This document shows, in pieces, positions 24,605 through 36,359 of a DNA stretch of 64,000 bases. A program made the translations under genes and the position numbers. Position 1 is the first letter of the stretch. Each line of letters starts with the position of its first letter. The notes under the pieces were generated by a model. It was not told the origin of the DNA. It saw only the letters and a program-made list of their open reading frames with translations, and did not search any database. Source of the stretch: Anisus vortex (taxonomy: Eukaryota; Mollusca; Gastropoda; Planorbidae); assembly GCA_949126835.1 (NCBI GenBank), contig OX421494.1:17965538-18029537 (forward strand). The letters are read 5' to 3'.

Positions 24605-25360
24605 AAATCAGCGCAGCCCAAAGGGCTCACTTTTAAAGATGTTTATCTGTACATTTTTATTAAAATTATAATGACATTAATCATTTAAATGTCTAATTTA
24701 ATTGTCCGATCAGGGAAAATGACAACAAAGACCCCTGGTAACTCTTCTTTTTGTAATAATCAGCTGTTGAGAATTATCTTTTCTTGAATGTTTTTACCAA
24801 ATCTATCCTCAGGTCGTCAGACTCTAAAATGGTCAAATTGCTATTGGTACTTGAAATAAATTTTAGCGTAAATAACGTGCAAATTTTAAAAAAAAAATTG
24901 AAATGTTATATTTTTTTACGTGGATTTAATTTTCATTCTATGTTGTTGTTTTTTTTTAAATTACTTTAACGAAAACTATGTATTTTAAAATGGAAAAATT
25001 GTGTAGACTCTAGGCTTACTTGTAACATAATATGAAATATGGGTTGCCCTACTGTCTACAAGAAAAGATATTTTCCTATAGGCCTACAGGCTATATTGAC
25101 TGTTAGTGTAAAGCCTGCACAATAGAATATATAAAAAAATTTACCCATGAAAATGTAAAAAAAATAATAAAAAAAATAAACCATTATTAAGTAAGAAAGT
25201 TATTCTTACTTAAATTGTTTTATCTCCCATTCCAACCATTTTTTATAAAAATAACTAGACAAGCTTATTTACAATCAGTTTGGATGTGTTTGTAGCAAGA
25301 GAGCTTAAAGTACAATAAAGTTATAGGCAGGACATTTTTCACCAAAGAGGGCAATGTCTA
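24605..25360. other. Upstream region of the tetraspanin gene
   Basis: Region 5' of the tetraspanin start on the minus strand; promoter and any untranslated exon should lie here. No TATA box or conserved element could be fixed by eye. Confidence 0.35.
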
Positions 25361-25933
25361 TAGGGCGTTTGCAATCCCGTGACAAAAAGCACGTGATTTG
25401 TGTTTACTTTGAGTAATGGTGTACAATTAAATATGGCCGCTGTATTAATAAAGTTCCATATAGGCTCGAGCTTTTTTTAAATGATGTGTTGTGTTTTAAG
25501 TCTTATTAAGATTTAAGCTGTATTATGTATGTTAAATAAAATAGGCTATTTTATTATTATCATAGACATAGATCATAGACGATGTGAGCCTAATAGTTAC
25601 TTGACTAGATAGCCTGTTCACCAACAATATCGCTTGACATCGTAGCCTAGCCTACGAAACATTAAAAGTGTATGCCTATAAAGTGAAATTGAAAGTGTAA
25701 ATAGGTCTAGCCGGCCCTAGCCTAATCACATTAATCAATTAATCTACAGTACTACTATTTACCTCCTTATTTTTGAGTAGGATAGCCAATATTCAAATGT
25801 GAATTTTGCATGATAAAGAAGTAATTTACTTTCACCACGTTATGTTTGTACCTCAAGTGGGTTCTATATTTACACAAATACGTCACTAAATGTACACAAA
25901 AAAACTTAAGCTCCACCTACTGAAAACGCTCTA
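25361..25933. mobile_element. 573-bp TA-flanked MITE, copy 1
   Basis: Starts TAGGGCGTTTGCAATCCC and ends CTGAAAACGCTCTA, with short imperfect inverted ends (TAGRGCGTTTkCA). The copy at 55770-56342 has the same length, the same orientation and near-identical sequence. TA at both borders would fit a Tc1/mariner-type target duplication. No coding capacity. Confidence 0.75.
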
Positions 25934-25974
25934 TAAGAAGGGGGCGGGGATCAGAAGGTGGATCATATTTAATA

Positions 25975-26262
25975 TTGTAAGTAAGTAAAGTTTCCCGACT
26001 GACCTACGTAATTGATCCATATGTCCGATGAAGCAGCATTCACCACTTTCTGTGGCCACGGCATACTAGGTGATTGTGTGGCCAGCACTATGCACAGCCG
26101 CCTTTACTTTACCCCAACTAATGTCAGGTACCCATCAGGGCTGGGTAGACTCAGGGACACCCTCCAGACCTGGGAAAAAATCCTAGCCTGCACCAGGATT
26201 CGAACCCGGGACCTTCGGCTCGCCAGTCGATTGTGCTGCCACTCGGCTACCATGCCCCCTAT
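25975..26262 (-). repeat. SINE-A, full-length copy
   Basis: tRNA-derived SINE in the minus orientation. The head reads GGCATGGTAGCCGAGTGGCA (A-box-like) then GGTCCCGGGTTCGAATCC (B box). The body contains CTGAGTCTACCCAGC, ATGGGTACCTGACATTAGTT and GTATGCCGTGGCCACAGAAA; it ends in a tail rich in AAGTAAAG/CTTTACTT. Other copies lie at 2836, 37503, 48425, 57985 and 63014. Confidence 0.85.
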
Positions 26263-29200
26263 ATAATATTGAGTACCGGTATATTTATGTTGTTAAGTGA
26301 AAAACTAATTCTGTAGGGTTAAAGACCATGGCAAGTCCTATGTTGTTAGTGTAAAAAACTAATAATATATAGAGATAACTTTCAATTAGAGTGTTGTCTA
26401 ACACTTTCAATTACAAATTTCTTATTATTGTGCATAATTTTAACAGTAACCATATAAATAAAACTACATCTTTATTTCTGTTTTTTTTATGAAACTTTCT
26501 TTTTAAATAGAGGGGGAAATATCATGTTCAAGTTTAGTCCCAAAATGTTGATTGATCTTTAAAAAAGACATTCCTGGTAGATTCCTGGGCGGCAGCAATT
26601 CAAGACAACTCTTCTTACCTGACAAACTCTCATAACTAGGAGTGTGAGAATTAGAGAAATAAACTCTTCATTCAAACAAGTAAATAAAGTAGTTAAAATG
26701 GTAAAAACAAACTTAACTTTATATTGTTATCAAAACTTTAAAAACTAAAGATAAATATTTTCTTACCAATGATTGCATGCAACAGCTAACCAACCAATAG
26801 CAAACAAAAAAAGAAAAAAAGGACAAAATACTTTTTCATCCAATGCTCTTTAATGAATAAAACAAACTCATTCACCCATACAGCAAAAGAATCATTCATA
26901 AAAATGTAAAGACTATTTACATTAACATTAGAAAATATGTTCTCACAAACAAATGCAAGTCTAAAAAAAAATGAATTTAGAAAACTGTTTCACAGGGTCT
27001 TGCCTAACATTTATTTTTATATAAAGGCACATATTGTTAGCAGAAAATTTTGAAGAAAAAAAAAGTATTTAAAAAGTGGCTTTTCTTATAACAAAATGTA
27101 TGAAACTTTTATTTCATAACAATAGATGATAAGTGACATTAGTTCACAGAAGATTTAAGGACGAATAAGTGTTTGTATAATCATTCACAAACCTTTGATC
27201 AGAAAATTGCTGAAAATTGTTATATCATTACAAAAACTGCATTTCAAACAAAATAGAAAAAAAAATTGTATACATATATTCTTTCAAAGTCCTTTACATT
27301 AAGCTTTGTTAAATTTACCAAAAAAAAAAATGCTATTCACTTCTCTTGTGTTTTTTTTACTTTAGCACTCTTTTGTCATTCAAAAAATAAACTTTCACAA
27401 CCCTCTATACCGATGACTGTTAATCTAATAAATTAAATGACACTGAGACTTTTTATAGTGTACAAATGGACAAAAGGTTTAAATGCATTAATATGTATAT
27501 TTGTATTCTGTTTATGATAGATGAAGTGAAACCCAAGACGAATTGACAGTAGTAGTGAATTGAAAACAAAAAATGCAAAATGTGTCAAAAAGACTAATGA
27601 GTGGTAATGATTGCAACCAATTAGAGTCAAGTATGAGATCTTGTCAGTGTAAAAAGGAATGACAAGAATGGGCAACACATTATATTTAAAAAAAAACACA
27701 CCTACATCATCACTCTTTGCTAATTAAATAAAGTCTTACCATGATTCATTATATATAACTGATTAATGTCTCACAATATATTATAGGGTGACTAGTCTGA
27801 AATTTGAAGGAAAAAAAAAGTAAAATATTTACAGCAAATGGTTGAAAAGTTAAACTGTTCAACGATAAATCAATAAATTAAAAAAAAAACAACATACTGT
27901 GGCAAAAAAACCTATGCCAAAATTTTTTAAAAAAAGATACATTTTTCTCATTCTGTTCTTAGAGACATATGTGTGTATACCCAATTCAAAGCAATCATTC
28001 CACACACAAAAATATAACACATATTTCTTCATCAGTTCATTGTTTTCCCTGTGGTCTTTAAAATAATAGTTTTGGTCTTACATGGAAAAGAAAAATAAAG
28101 AAAGCTGAAAAGGACAAAAGCTACAAGTTCAATGCAGGCCTACCTTACAGTATATCTGATTCACTATCAGAAAACAAAATATAATTCTTCAACTCTCGTA
28201 CAGCATTAGCTATATACTCATATATAAATAGGCTTTTTTTTATTTGTAAAACTTCCTTTTAAATTATGTCAAAACAAAAAGTGTGTATACATAGACAGTT
28301 CACTTTTCATCTCGTAAATTGTAAACATATTTAAATAAAATATTCAGCCAATGATAGAAATGAATCAGCTAGCTGTATTGCATGTGTAAGTTTAACTTAA
28401 TAGCAGTAAATAAGAGCAACAGTGTCAAACATTCTGAATAAAATGAAGTGAAACAAATTATACACTAACATTTGATTTTTTTTTAAAAAAGTTCTTTCAT
28501 TCATTTTCAGATCTGTAACACAAATTCATACGATAAAGTAAAAGAGAACAATTATTTTAATGACTTTCAAGCACATGTGTAATGTTTTATTAAGAAATAT
28601 ATTCCCAAGTTTTTTTCTATTGCCAACAATCAGTTATCATTTTAAATTATTAGTATTCAAAATTTGGATCAAAATCAGTCAAAGAAAACTGGCCTTATTC
28701 ATACATTTTGTTTTTTGGATTACTACTCTTCTAAAAAAATACTTTTTTAGTTTTTGGGAAAATAAATACACACCTATATGTTATTTTATTTTTGAATGGA
28801 ATGCTTAATTACTTTAACAAATATATGGATAATAATTTTTTGTTCTAAATGGTCCAGAAACTGGTACTTGGGTCCCCAAACTGGTTTTCAACAAAAGAAT
28901 GACATAAATAAAACATATATGTATATATATCAATATCAAAGTAAATAAACACTATCATTATCATAAGTTTCAATGTGATAATTCACAGAATAAACAGTAA
29001 TCTCAGTTCTTGTTATTTAAAATATATATGTATGAATAATACTTAACCAAATAGCTACATTTTTGTATCTTTTCAGTTATAACAATAATTTATGTACACA
29101 GACTTCACACAAACTCATTTACTGTCATATTGTGACATTACAAAGTGACACATATTGTGACAAGAATAATTCCTTTTTTTTTAATTAAATCCTAGCAATT

Positions 29201-29470
29201 GAAAATGGATGATAATAATAAGATGCAAAATAGCACCAGACTCAGTCTCATTAGGTGTACACTTTTAACTTTATTATAATTATATTTTCTTTTACAAATG
29301 ATTAAAATTATGTTAATCTAAGATGGATTTCCCAAATGAATTGCCACTGCAACAGATGGGATGAACAGATTTTCAGACAGGCTTCATTGAAGCTCCAGTG
29401 TTCTGTTTGTTTTTATCGTGTGTACATCTAAACATCTGAAATAGGAACACTTGTTTGCTTGAATGTTTCC
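26263..29470. other. Intergenic, downstream of ADAP
   Basis: AT-rich DNA without a supported gene between the tetraspanin upstream region and the ADAP stop. Part nearest 29470 should be ADAP 3' UTR. Short plus- and minus-strand frames here have no recognisable motifs. Confidence 0.5.
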
Positions 29471-32400
29471 TTATCTTTTTATAAGACGAAAGGAATTGGA
29501 TGATTTCTTGGGAACCAATAAGCCAGCCACTGTAAATAAGATACAAAAAAAAAAGATTTCATCATTAGTTTTCAGCAGTGTTGTTTTCAAGAAAGTTTTA
29601 GACATTGATTCATTATAAATAGAGAGCAGATATCACACGCCTCTTACATTTACTGTCTTGTGTTGTTAATGGCAACTCCACCACTTTGTGCAGTTCCATT
29701 AGCCATTTGTGCATCTCCTCTTGTGTTTCAGCTCTCAGCACAAACTTTCTATCAGGAGTATGCAATGTAAAGCAATAGCTACTGTTGCCATTCTGACTGT
29801 TAGAGCCTCTGTCTCCTTCTTCACCACCAGTACTTATGCTGTAACCACCATCTTTGTGCCCAATAAACACTTCACCTTTAGCAAAAGCATTCTGTGGTAA
29901 ATACAATTAAAAGTATTATCAATTGAAAGCTCCTTAGAACAGCCAGATAAAAATAATTAATAACCTGATTAAAATTAAGTCTTGTTAATGTTCAAAATAT
30001 AAACAATATCCCTCGCTAGACATACCAGAGGCTCTTCAAAGTACATCAGCTTTCTACGATCCAAAGTAAACCAGCGTCTTCTAAAAGGTTCATTTTTAGG
30101 TCCCATCTTACTAAGCCAACCTTCAGTTAAGAAATCTTTAGTTAAGTCTTCAGCAAGCTGAAAAGAAAGAAAAAGTTAATCTTTACATTATTCAGGGGTG
30201 TAAATGGCAGTCGGAAAAAAAATCTGAAAATACCGGGGTCCAGGGGCCGTGAAGGCCCCTGGCAGGGTCAAGGGGCAGTGCCCCTGTGGGGAGCCCAGGG
30301 GGGCAAAGCCCCCCTGGACGAAAAGAATTACGCTCAACAAACACAATTCCTCTCCTAGCATTGGCAGCCATTTTATCAACTTTTCTCAAGTAAATTTGTT
30401 TGATTAGATTATTAGAGTTATTTCCCTTTATCTTATTTTCACACTTTTTTAAGGCTATTTACCTAATTTTCCCTCTGACAAATCTGAACTCTCTGAAATA
30501 ATCTGAATGGCAAGCTCCATACACAATCAGATTTTCAGATTTTTTTCCTCTGACAATGAGTTGTGGGAATAGCAAACTATGTTTCAGAGTGTAAATAAGA
30601 CATTTTAATTGTGTAAGCAATATAGTGTGATTGTTAGTACTTTATATGCTTCGACTTTTTGCTAATTTGGACTCGAAACTATATAATTTTTTTTTTCAGA
30701 CTTTTAAAATAAAAAAAAAAAAAAAAAAAAAAAAAAAAGATGTAAAAGTACTAGAGATGTAAAACACACACAAAAAATCACATCAACACAAAAAATCTGA
30801 TTTCAGAGAAAATCTGAAAGATTTACACCCCTGATTATTATCCTTGAAATTATTCTCTGCCTTAAACCACTATCAATAATAAAAATATAAATATATTGAC
30901 CTGTGAGAGATCTCTGTCAGGAAAGGCTATCCTCCTTCTCTCCCATTTAGCTGCCCTTATGCACATAAACCAATCTACAATATCCTAGGAAAATGACACA
31001 AATTGTTTTAATTCATAAATTAAAAAAAAAACAACATTTATTCAGAATTTTTATTAGGTCCAATTATATATGAGCTTTTTTTCATTAAAATTGTTTAATT
31101 TGATGTAGGTGAAGTTAAATACTATTTTTTAAAAAAAGGAAAGATTTTAAAGCCCCAAATACTTTATCATAGCATTTAAAAAAAGATATTTAAAAAATGC
31201 AGTCTTACTTTGGAATTTTCTGAATATACAAACAAGTTCCTTGTAGAGCCATTTTTGAAATATGTGATTTGGAGTCCATAAGGATTGCCAATTTTTTCTG
31301 GTACAAACACAGCATTTAAGAAATCCAAGTCTGCTTCAGCTTTTGGTTGTTTCTGCTGAAAAGGTGAAGGCCAACAAATTCATTTTATTGTCATTAAAAA
31401 GCTAAATACCAACATGCAACTGCCATAAATTGTCTAAATTCTTAAGTGTATTTACAGTAGCAGAACCTAACATTTTCTAGTGGGAATCATGTTGTTGAGC
31501 ACAGATATATCCACAGCGAATTTCTAAACAAAATGACATTTATTGTTCATTAATTTAGTTACCTTGCCATTATCTTCATTCACATAATAATACAACTTGT
31601 TTTCAGATCTAGAGAGGACGAAACGCCTCTGTGCGAACTGCTTCCTGTCTCTTCCAAGCTTCCAAAGCATGCCAGTTTTTTCTGCAACATTGTAAGAACT
31701 CTGCTTGTCAGGGTCTGTGAACTCTAGCCTCTGGTACTTTGCAAGGATCCACTCCTTTTTTAAAACACTATAAAAAAACAACAGAAACAAATCATAAATA
31801 ACACTGCAAAAAGTAAAAGCACAAAAGAACTATTTTTTAGAAAACCACTTTACTAAATAATGTCAAATAATGTTAATATAAAATATTGTTAAAAGAAAGA
31901 GAAAAATTGTACTGACTCAACAGTCTGACTAGTTGGTCTCTTGTAGTAAGAAGGAACATACATTTCATATTTCTCTTTAGCTTTATTGTTGCCTATCATT
32001 TCCATTACCTACAGAGAAAAAGAAAGTAACTCAATTGAAAAAAACAAACAACTTTTTATGCATCCTTAATGACAATGAATATATTATGATCATAACAAAA
32101 AAAAATATTAAGTTAAAACTAAAATATAATTTTTCATGACAGTGTATTGGTTAGTAACCTGCACTTGGTCTTTATCCCAGTTATCCAGGTGTATTGACTT
32201 TATCCGACTTTGGGATGAGCCCAAACTTCTATGTATTCCTGCACATACATTGCAAAGGAATACACCTATAGTACACGAGGCCCAGTCTGGATCTGGAAAT
32301 AAAACATGTATTATTAAAATAAAAGTGAAGAGTAACTGTATGACCATACAGAACATAACACGAGAACAATGAGTACAATATACTATTATTGTGAGCACAT

Positions 32401-34863
32401 AAGAGATTTACAAAAACATGTCAGTAAGATATACCTCAGCAAATTTAGATATTATATTATCATCAAGATATAACTTGCAAAAACAGTCAATACGTATCAA
32501 GCAAGTTTGCAAACAAAATAAAAGAACAAGAGGACTAGGAGAGCAGGAAGAATGTCATATACATAAGCATACAGATAAAAGAATCTAAGCCAGGATGATC
32601 CAATTATTCCTTCTTCTACCAATACCAGACATGATTTAAATCATTGCAGATAAGTTCACCTGCAAAGAGATATATATCCTTTCTGTCACAATAAAAAATA
32701 TCATGATATTGTTAATTGTGTTAAAGGTTGGGTTCAAATCCAGGTTATGAATGGTGTCTCTGAGTTACCTACGAATATTTTTTTCTTTACAGATTTGTAA
32801 GTCTAGATTCAGTTGCTTCAGCATTTTATTTCTGCTAACTTTTTCTTTAAGGCATTAGTTTAAGTTTCATTTGCTTAAAAAAGATTTTTTAAAGTAGAAC
32901 TAGTGATTCGGGATAAGTACAGGTTAAGTAGGGAAAGGCTTTTTTCATACATTTATAAAGTATAAAGACTGATAGATTGAGACATTAACATTAATTATTT
33001 AAATTTAGTCTTTAGTAATAACATTAATTATTTAAATTTAGTCTTTAGTAAGTAAAGAGTAAAGATTTTATTTATTGTTACGAATCTCGGTCATAAATGA
33101 ATGACGTAGTAAGGCATTGACCTCTTAACAAGTGCGTATCAGAGTCCAAGGCGACCAAGGTTTGACCTTTATGCCCTGAGGGCAGTTTAAATAAAATAAT
33201 TCGTCCAACCCCGTGGAAATTGGAGGATAATTCTGGATCGTAGTAATTATAGAGAAAGAGGTTAAAATGCGTATTAAGACCCTGTAGAATCTTCGATGAT
33301 AGTTTTCTTTGTAAAGTTCCGACCTCCTTAAAGTTAGTTCAGTTTAAACGTTTGTAGAGTGAAGTCGCTATATTAATACTTGTACATATAATGTCATTTT
33401 ATTGAAACTTATGTTGCCATCAGTTGATAAAGTTTATTGATCGTTTATATTGAGTCTACAATTTAAATAAAATTGTTTATTCAACAACTGGAGTTGTTTG
33501 ATCTATCATTGTTGAGAAATGTGTTGAAGATAATTATCACGAATATAACTACATTACTGCATAGACCTGTCAGTCAAGGAACCCCTAGCTTGGGCTACAG
33601 ATTAGCAGAATCTAGAGACTTCTAATAAAGATACAACTATATTCATTGAATCCGATTTAACGAGTCGTAATCATAGTCATCATAATAGAGGGCCATAATA
33701 TTATAGTTTATAGTATTTATAAATTAATTATAGATAAGAATACTATAAAAATATACTTTTATATTGAAATTTTATACTGTAAAAATGTTCAGTTAAAGTA
33801 TTATTGCATGCACAAGTATTATAGTCAGTATATTAGGTATAGTAAAGTCAATAGTCTAATACAGGGGCCAGCAACCTTTTGATTAGAATTAGAGTGTACC
33901 AAAGTAGGTTTTTTAATTCATTCACCGTTCCAACAGGCTTAAAGTCAACTCGCTCTAAAAATTAATTTCTTTTAGAAGAGACTTAAATTGTGTTTTTATG
34001 AGTCTTTTGCATCAACTGCATGCCAATGAAAATTGCTCTAGGCGCTAGGCACACCTGACACCGTTGCCGACCCCTGGTCTACTACTAGTACTAGTAACTA
34101 GTGTGTACACTACTACTACTAGACTAGTCACTAGTTAGTTAGTTTATTTATATTTATAGTAATAGTAGCCTAGGCATATTAATTCGAATGAGATTATGAG
34201 CAGATCTGGAAAAAAACAAATAATCATTCAAATCATTGACTTGGACTATCTGGAAAAAATACAATCTTATTTCTTATCAATTATTTTAAGGGATCCGTTA
34301 TTTTAAACTTGAGTCACTTGCCTCTTGACTACTCAACTACCACCTGACTCAACCTGAGTCTTGACATATCTTATAAGTTTACAGACGTTCCTTCTAGTTC
34401 TAGATAGAAGATTATTACGTCCACTAGGCCCAAAACTCCTGCAGGGCGACACTGGCGACAGGGATAATGATAATGTAAGAGCTCAATAAAATTACATTTA
34501 AAAAAAGGGAAATTGTGAAATAGTAATACCGTCATTATAAAAAATGATCACAAAGCAAGCCGTTAGATTTTTAGATAACTTAGAGAGTAAATTAAGAAGG
34601 CTTGACCCCTGACTGAGTCAGTGCCTGAACCAAAAACCCGTGCGTGATACCCAACAACTCATAAACTGACCCTTGCTAAACTAAAAGGCCATTGGGGTTT
34701 AATTTGATTATCATAAGAATTGATGTGCCAATGTTGTAGAATGATGGTGAAATGTATTATTAAAGTGTAATAGTTACTAACTTTTAGATCCGCAATCTGC
34801 ACAGTGATCATTTCCATCTTGTTGTGTGAGCTCAATAAGTCTTGCTCTTTGCCGCTCCGCCAT
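29471..34863 (-). CDS. ADAP1: Arf-GAP with dual PH domains (ADAP/centaurin-alpha), 9 coding exons
   Basis: GTPase-activating protein for Arf (Arf6 in vertebrates) recruited to membranes by phosphoinositides. Exons in coding order: 34782-34863, 32159-32292, 31917-32008, 31563-31767, 31209-31355, 30901-30984, 30026-30157, 29648-29891, 29471-29529; about 392 aa (human ADAP1 374, ADAP2 381). The Arf-GAP zinc finger is CxxCx16CxxC at C21, C24, C41 and C44, with the arginine finger R49 in GIHRSLG. PH1 spans about 133-236 (GMLWKLGRDRKQFAQRRFVL onward) and PH2 about 260-365 (EGWLSKMGP, RRRWFTLDRRKLMYF, HTPDRKFVLRAET, MHKWLMELHK). PH2 has a Ser/Gly/Asn-rich loop (TGGEEGDRGSNSQNGN). Vertebrates have ADAP1 and ADAP2; this could be the single invertebrate counterpart. 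The last exon (LAGLLVPKKSSNSFRLIKR) is inferred from splice sites only. Confidence 0.93.
30193..30834. mobile_element. MITE with CAGGGGTGTAAAT ends and a triple-hairpin core
   Basis: Inverted ends CAGGGGTGTAAAT / ATTTACACCCCTG bound a 642-bp element in the ADAP intron between exons 6 and 7. ATTATT flanks both sides. The ends resemble hAT MITEs, although the duplication is 6 rather than 8 bp. Inside, 30240-30317 is a GC-rich block of three consecutive perfect hairpins, and a poly-A tract lies at 30713-30738. Words such as AATCTGAAAA and TCAGATTTT recur through it. Confidence 0.6.
32998..33052. repeat. Direct repeat pair
   Basis: Two adjacent copies of a roughly 30-bp AT-rich unit (ACATTAATTATTTAAATTTA..GTCTTTAGTA) in ADAP intron 1. 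Confidence 0.8.
33076..33560 (+). repeat. Possible solo LTR remnant
   Basis: Begins TGTTACGAATCTCGG, a start resembling Ty3/gypsy LTRs, and continues as a moderately complex block unlike its AT-rich flanks, to about CACGAATATAACTACA. No clear 5-bp target duplication, primer site or internal region was found, so this is tentative. It lies in ADAP intron 1. Confidence 0.3.
33862..34076. mobile_element. hAT MITE, 215 bp
   Basis: Ends CAGGGGCCAGCAACC and GGTTGCCGACCCCTG are inverted repeats of a common hAT type. Flanking 8-mers GTCTAATA (33854-33861) and GTCTACTA (34077-34084) match at 7 of 8. The subterminal GCCAATGAAAATTGCTCT block recurs at about 14996-15035, 51640-51665 and 61470-61500. Confidence 0.7.
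34368..34458 (-). repeat. SINE-B 3' part
   Basis: Matches the tail half of SINE-B (TCTTATAAGTTTACAGACGT, TTCTAG, GATTATTACGTCCACTAGGC, CAAAACTCCTGCAGG). The tRNA-like head is missing. It lies in ADAP intron 1. Confidence 0.7.
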
Positions 34864-34936
34864 GTTTTTTTAGTGAATCACTTCCCTGTCAACACCACCT
34901 ACTATTTTGGGTTATTTAAATGAGGAAATTCCATCG

Positions 34937-34944
34937 TGACGTCA
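34937..34944. promoter_or_regulatory. CRE-like palindrome TGACGTCA upstream of ADAP
   Basis: Perfect TGACGTCA 74 bp upstream of the ADAP start codon on the minus strand, where the promoter or 5' UTR is expected. Functional relevance is inferred from position only. Confidence 0.3.
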
Positions 34945-35502
34945 TCCAAACGTAACTGGAGCATGGTCATGTTTTTTTCCAAATAGATCTAGGTTTCTTT
35001 TCTCCGTAAGCTTTATTTTATGTAAATATCCCTATCATGGACTTGTGGACACAGAAAACCCACTTTATTGCGAAATCAAAATATATTATAACATTTAATT
35101 TAAAATGTTTAACATAAGGATGCTGAAAATCGATTAGTCAGAAGCTTGACCTTCATTGTTCAAAGTCTGTGTTGTTTCTGTGTTTTAATTTCTCTTGTAA
35201 TCTGTTCGGAAATATAGGCTACAATCCGCAATCGGAATGGCAGTGAAGTCACAAATGTAAATAAAAATAAATAAAAATAGATCTAGGCTAGATACAGTTA
35301 TGTGAAGTAGGCTACTTAATAAAACTTAATCAAAGGAGCTGTCTCCAAATTTCAATAACTTACACTTTCTCTAATACTAATGGGTACCCGACCATATAAT
35401 ATAGGTCTACTCAGTGCTTTTTTTTTTTTTTGTGACGGTACGCAACGGTACGGCGTACCGGCACCTTTTTCAATAAAGGGAAAATATTATTACTTTTCTT
35501 GT
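34945..35502. other. ADAP upstream region, no gene
   Basis: Contains AT-rich DNA and an ACGGTACGCAACGGTACGGCGTACCGG block near 35436-35461 made of repeated GGTAC words. No coding region. Confidence 0.4.
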
Positions 35503-35685
35503 CTTGTATCTTGTAAGTTTACAGACGTTCCTTCTAGGTAGAAGATTATTACGTCCACAAGGCCCAAAACTCCTGCAGGGCAACAGGGATCCGTTGGTGG
35601 CAGAGATAGAATATAGAACCCGCGACCTGTCAGTTGTTTTTGGTTGACAGTCCGGTGAACTAACCGCTGGACCAGCCGGCCTACA
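35503..35685 (-). repeat. SINE-B, full-length copy
   Basis: tRNA-derived SINE on the minus strand: head GGCTGGTCCAGCGGTTAG (A-box-like), then GGTCGCGGGTTCTATATTC (B-box-like), then a body with GGATCCCTGTTGCC and CAGGAGTTTTGGGCC, and a tail ending in ACTTACAAGATACAAG. It is close to the copy at 51408-51578. Confidence 0.8.
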
Positions 35686-36359
35686 CACGGTTTTGTTTTT
35701 ACCCACATTCCACATGTATGTAAGACGATGTGATATATCTACTTTTCACATAGATTTTTTTTATTAATAATCGCACTGGCCTGAACAAAAAAACAACTCT
35801 GAGTATACGGTATAGGCCTTATTAGCCTTATAGGCCTACATAACATTGAATAACAATAAGTTATTATTTTAATATTTTATGCTATACTATTACTATTTTT
35901 ATTATATTATAATTATTATAATACAATATATCAATATAATATATACTATACGCATTGCATTGCCCCATAACATTTAAATTTAATTTATAATAATAATAAT
36001 AGGCCTACCCCTTGGCCCTAGTAAGTAAAGTCAGGATAGTCACTAGCCCAAGCATTAGGCCTATTTAGGCATTTGATATATTGATATTAATAGGCATTGG
36101 CCTTACTTATTCCTTGTATTTTATATTATTAATACTGTTTTAAATAATTTTAACAAATTAGTAAATGAGGCAGACACATTTTTTATTTGTTGGCCTATGG
36201 TATAGTTACAAGAGGCCTATGTTGGCTACTTATTTTTATATGACATTATAATATTTAATAAAAATTTAAATATTGTCAGTGTAGGCCTAACCCTATTTAA
36301 TTGTCTAAATTATAATTATCTTAGGCCTATTTTTTTTACTTTTGTGCATTTTCAAGAGA

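Noticed and set aside
26191..26262. Functional tRNA gene
   Set aside because: A- and B-box-like sequences are present, but they continue into a SINE body, and similar heads recur in dispersed copies.
26012..26266. 84-codon plus-strand frame
   Set aside because: It is SINE-A read antisense; the cysteine/histidine residues are not a conserved domain.
27433..28808. Frames at 27433-27699 (minus) and 28560-28808 (plus)
   Set aside because: Low-complexity, hydrophobic AT-rich translations with no motif or splice support.
35470..35715. Minus-strand frames of 72-81 codons
   Set aside because: They cover a SINE-B copy.
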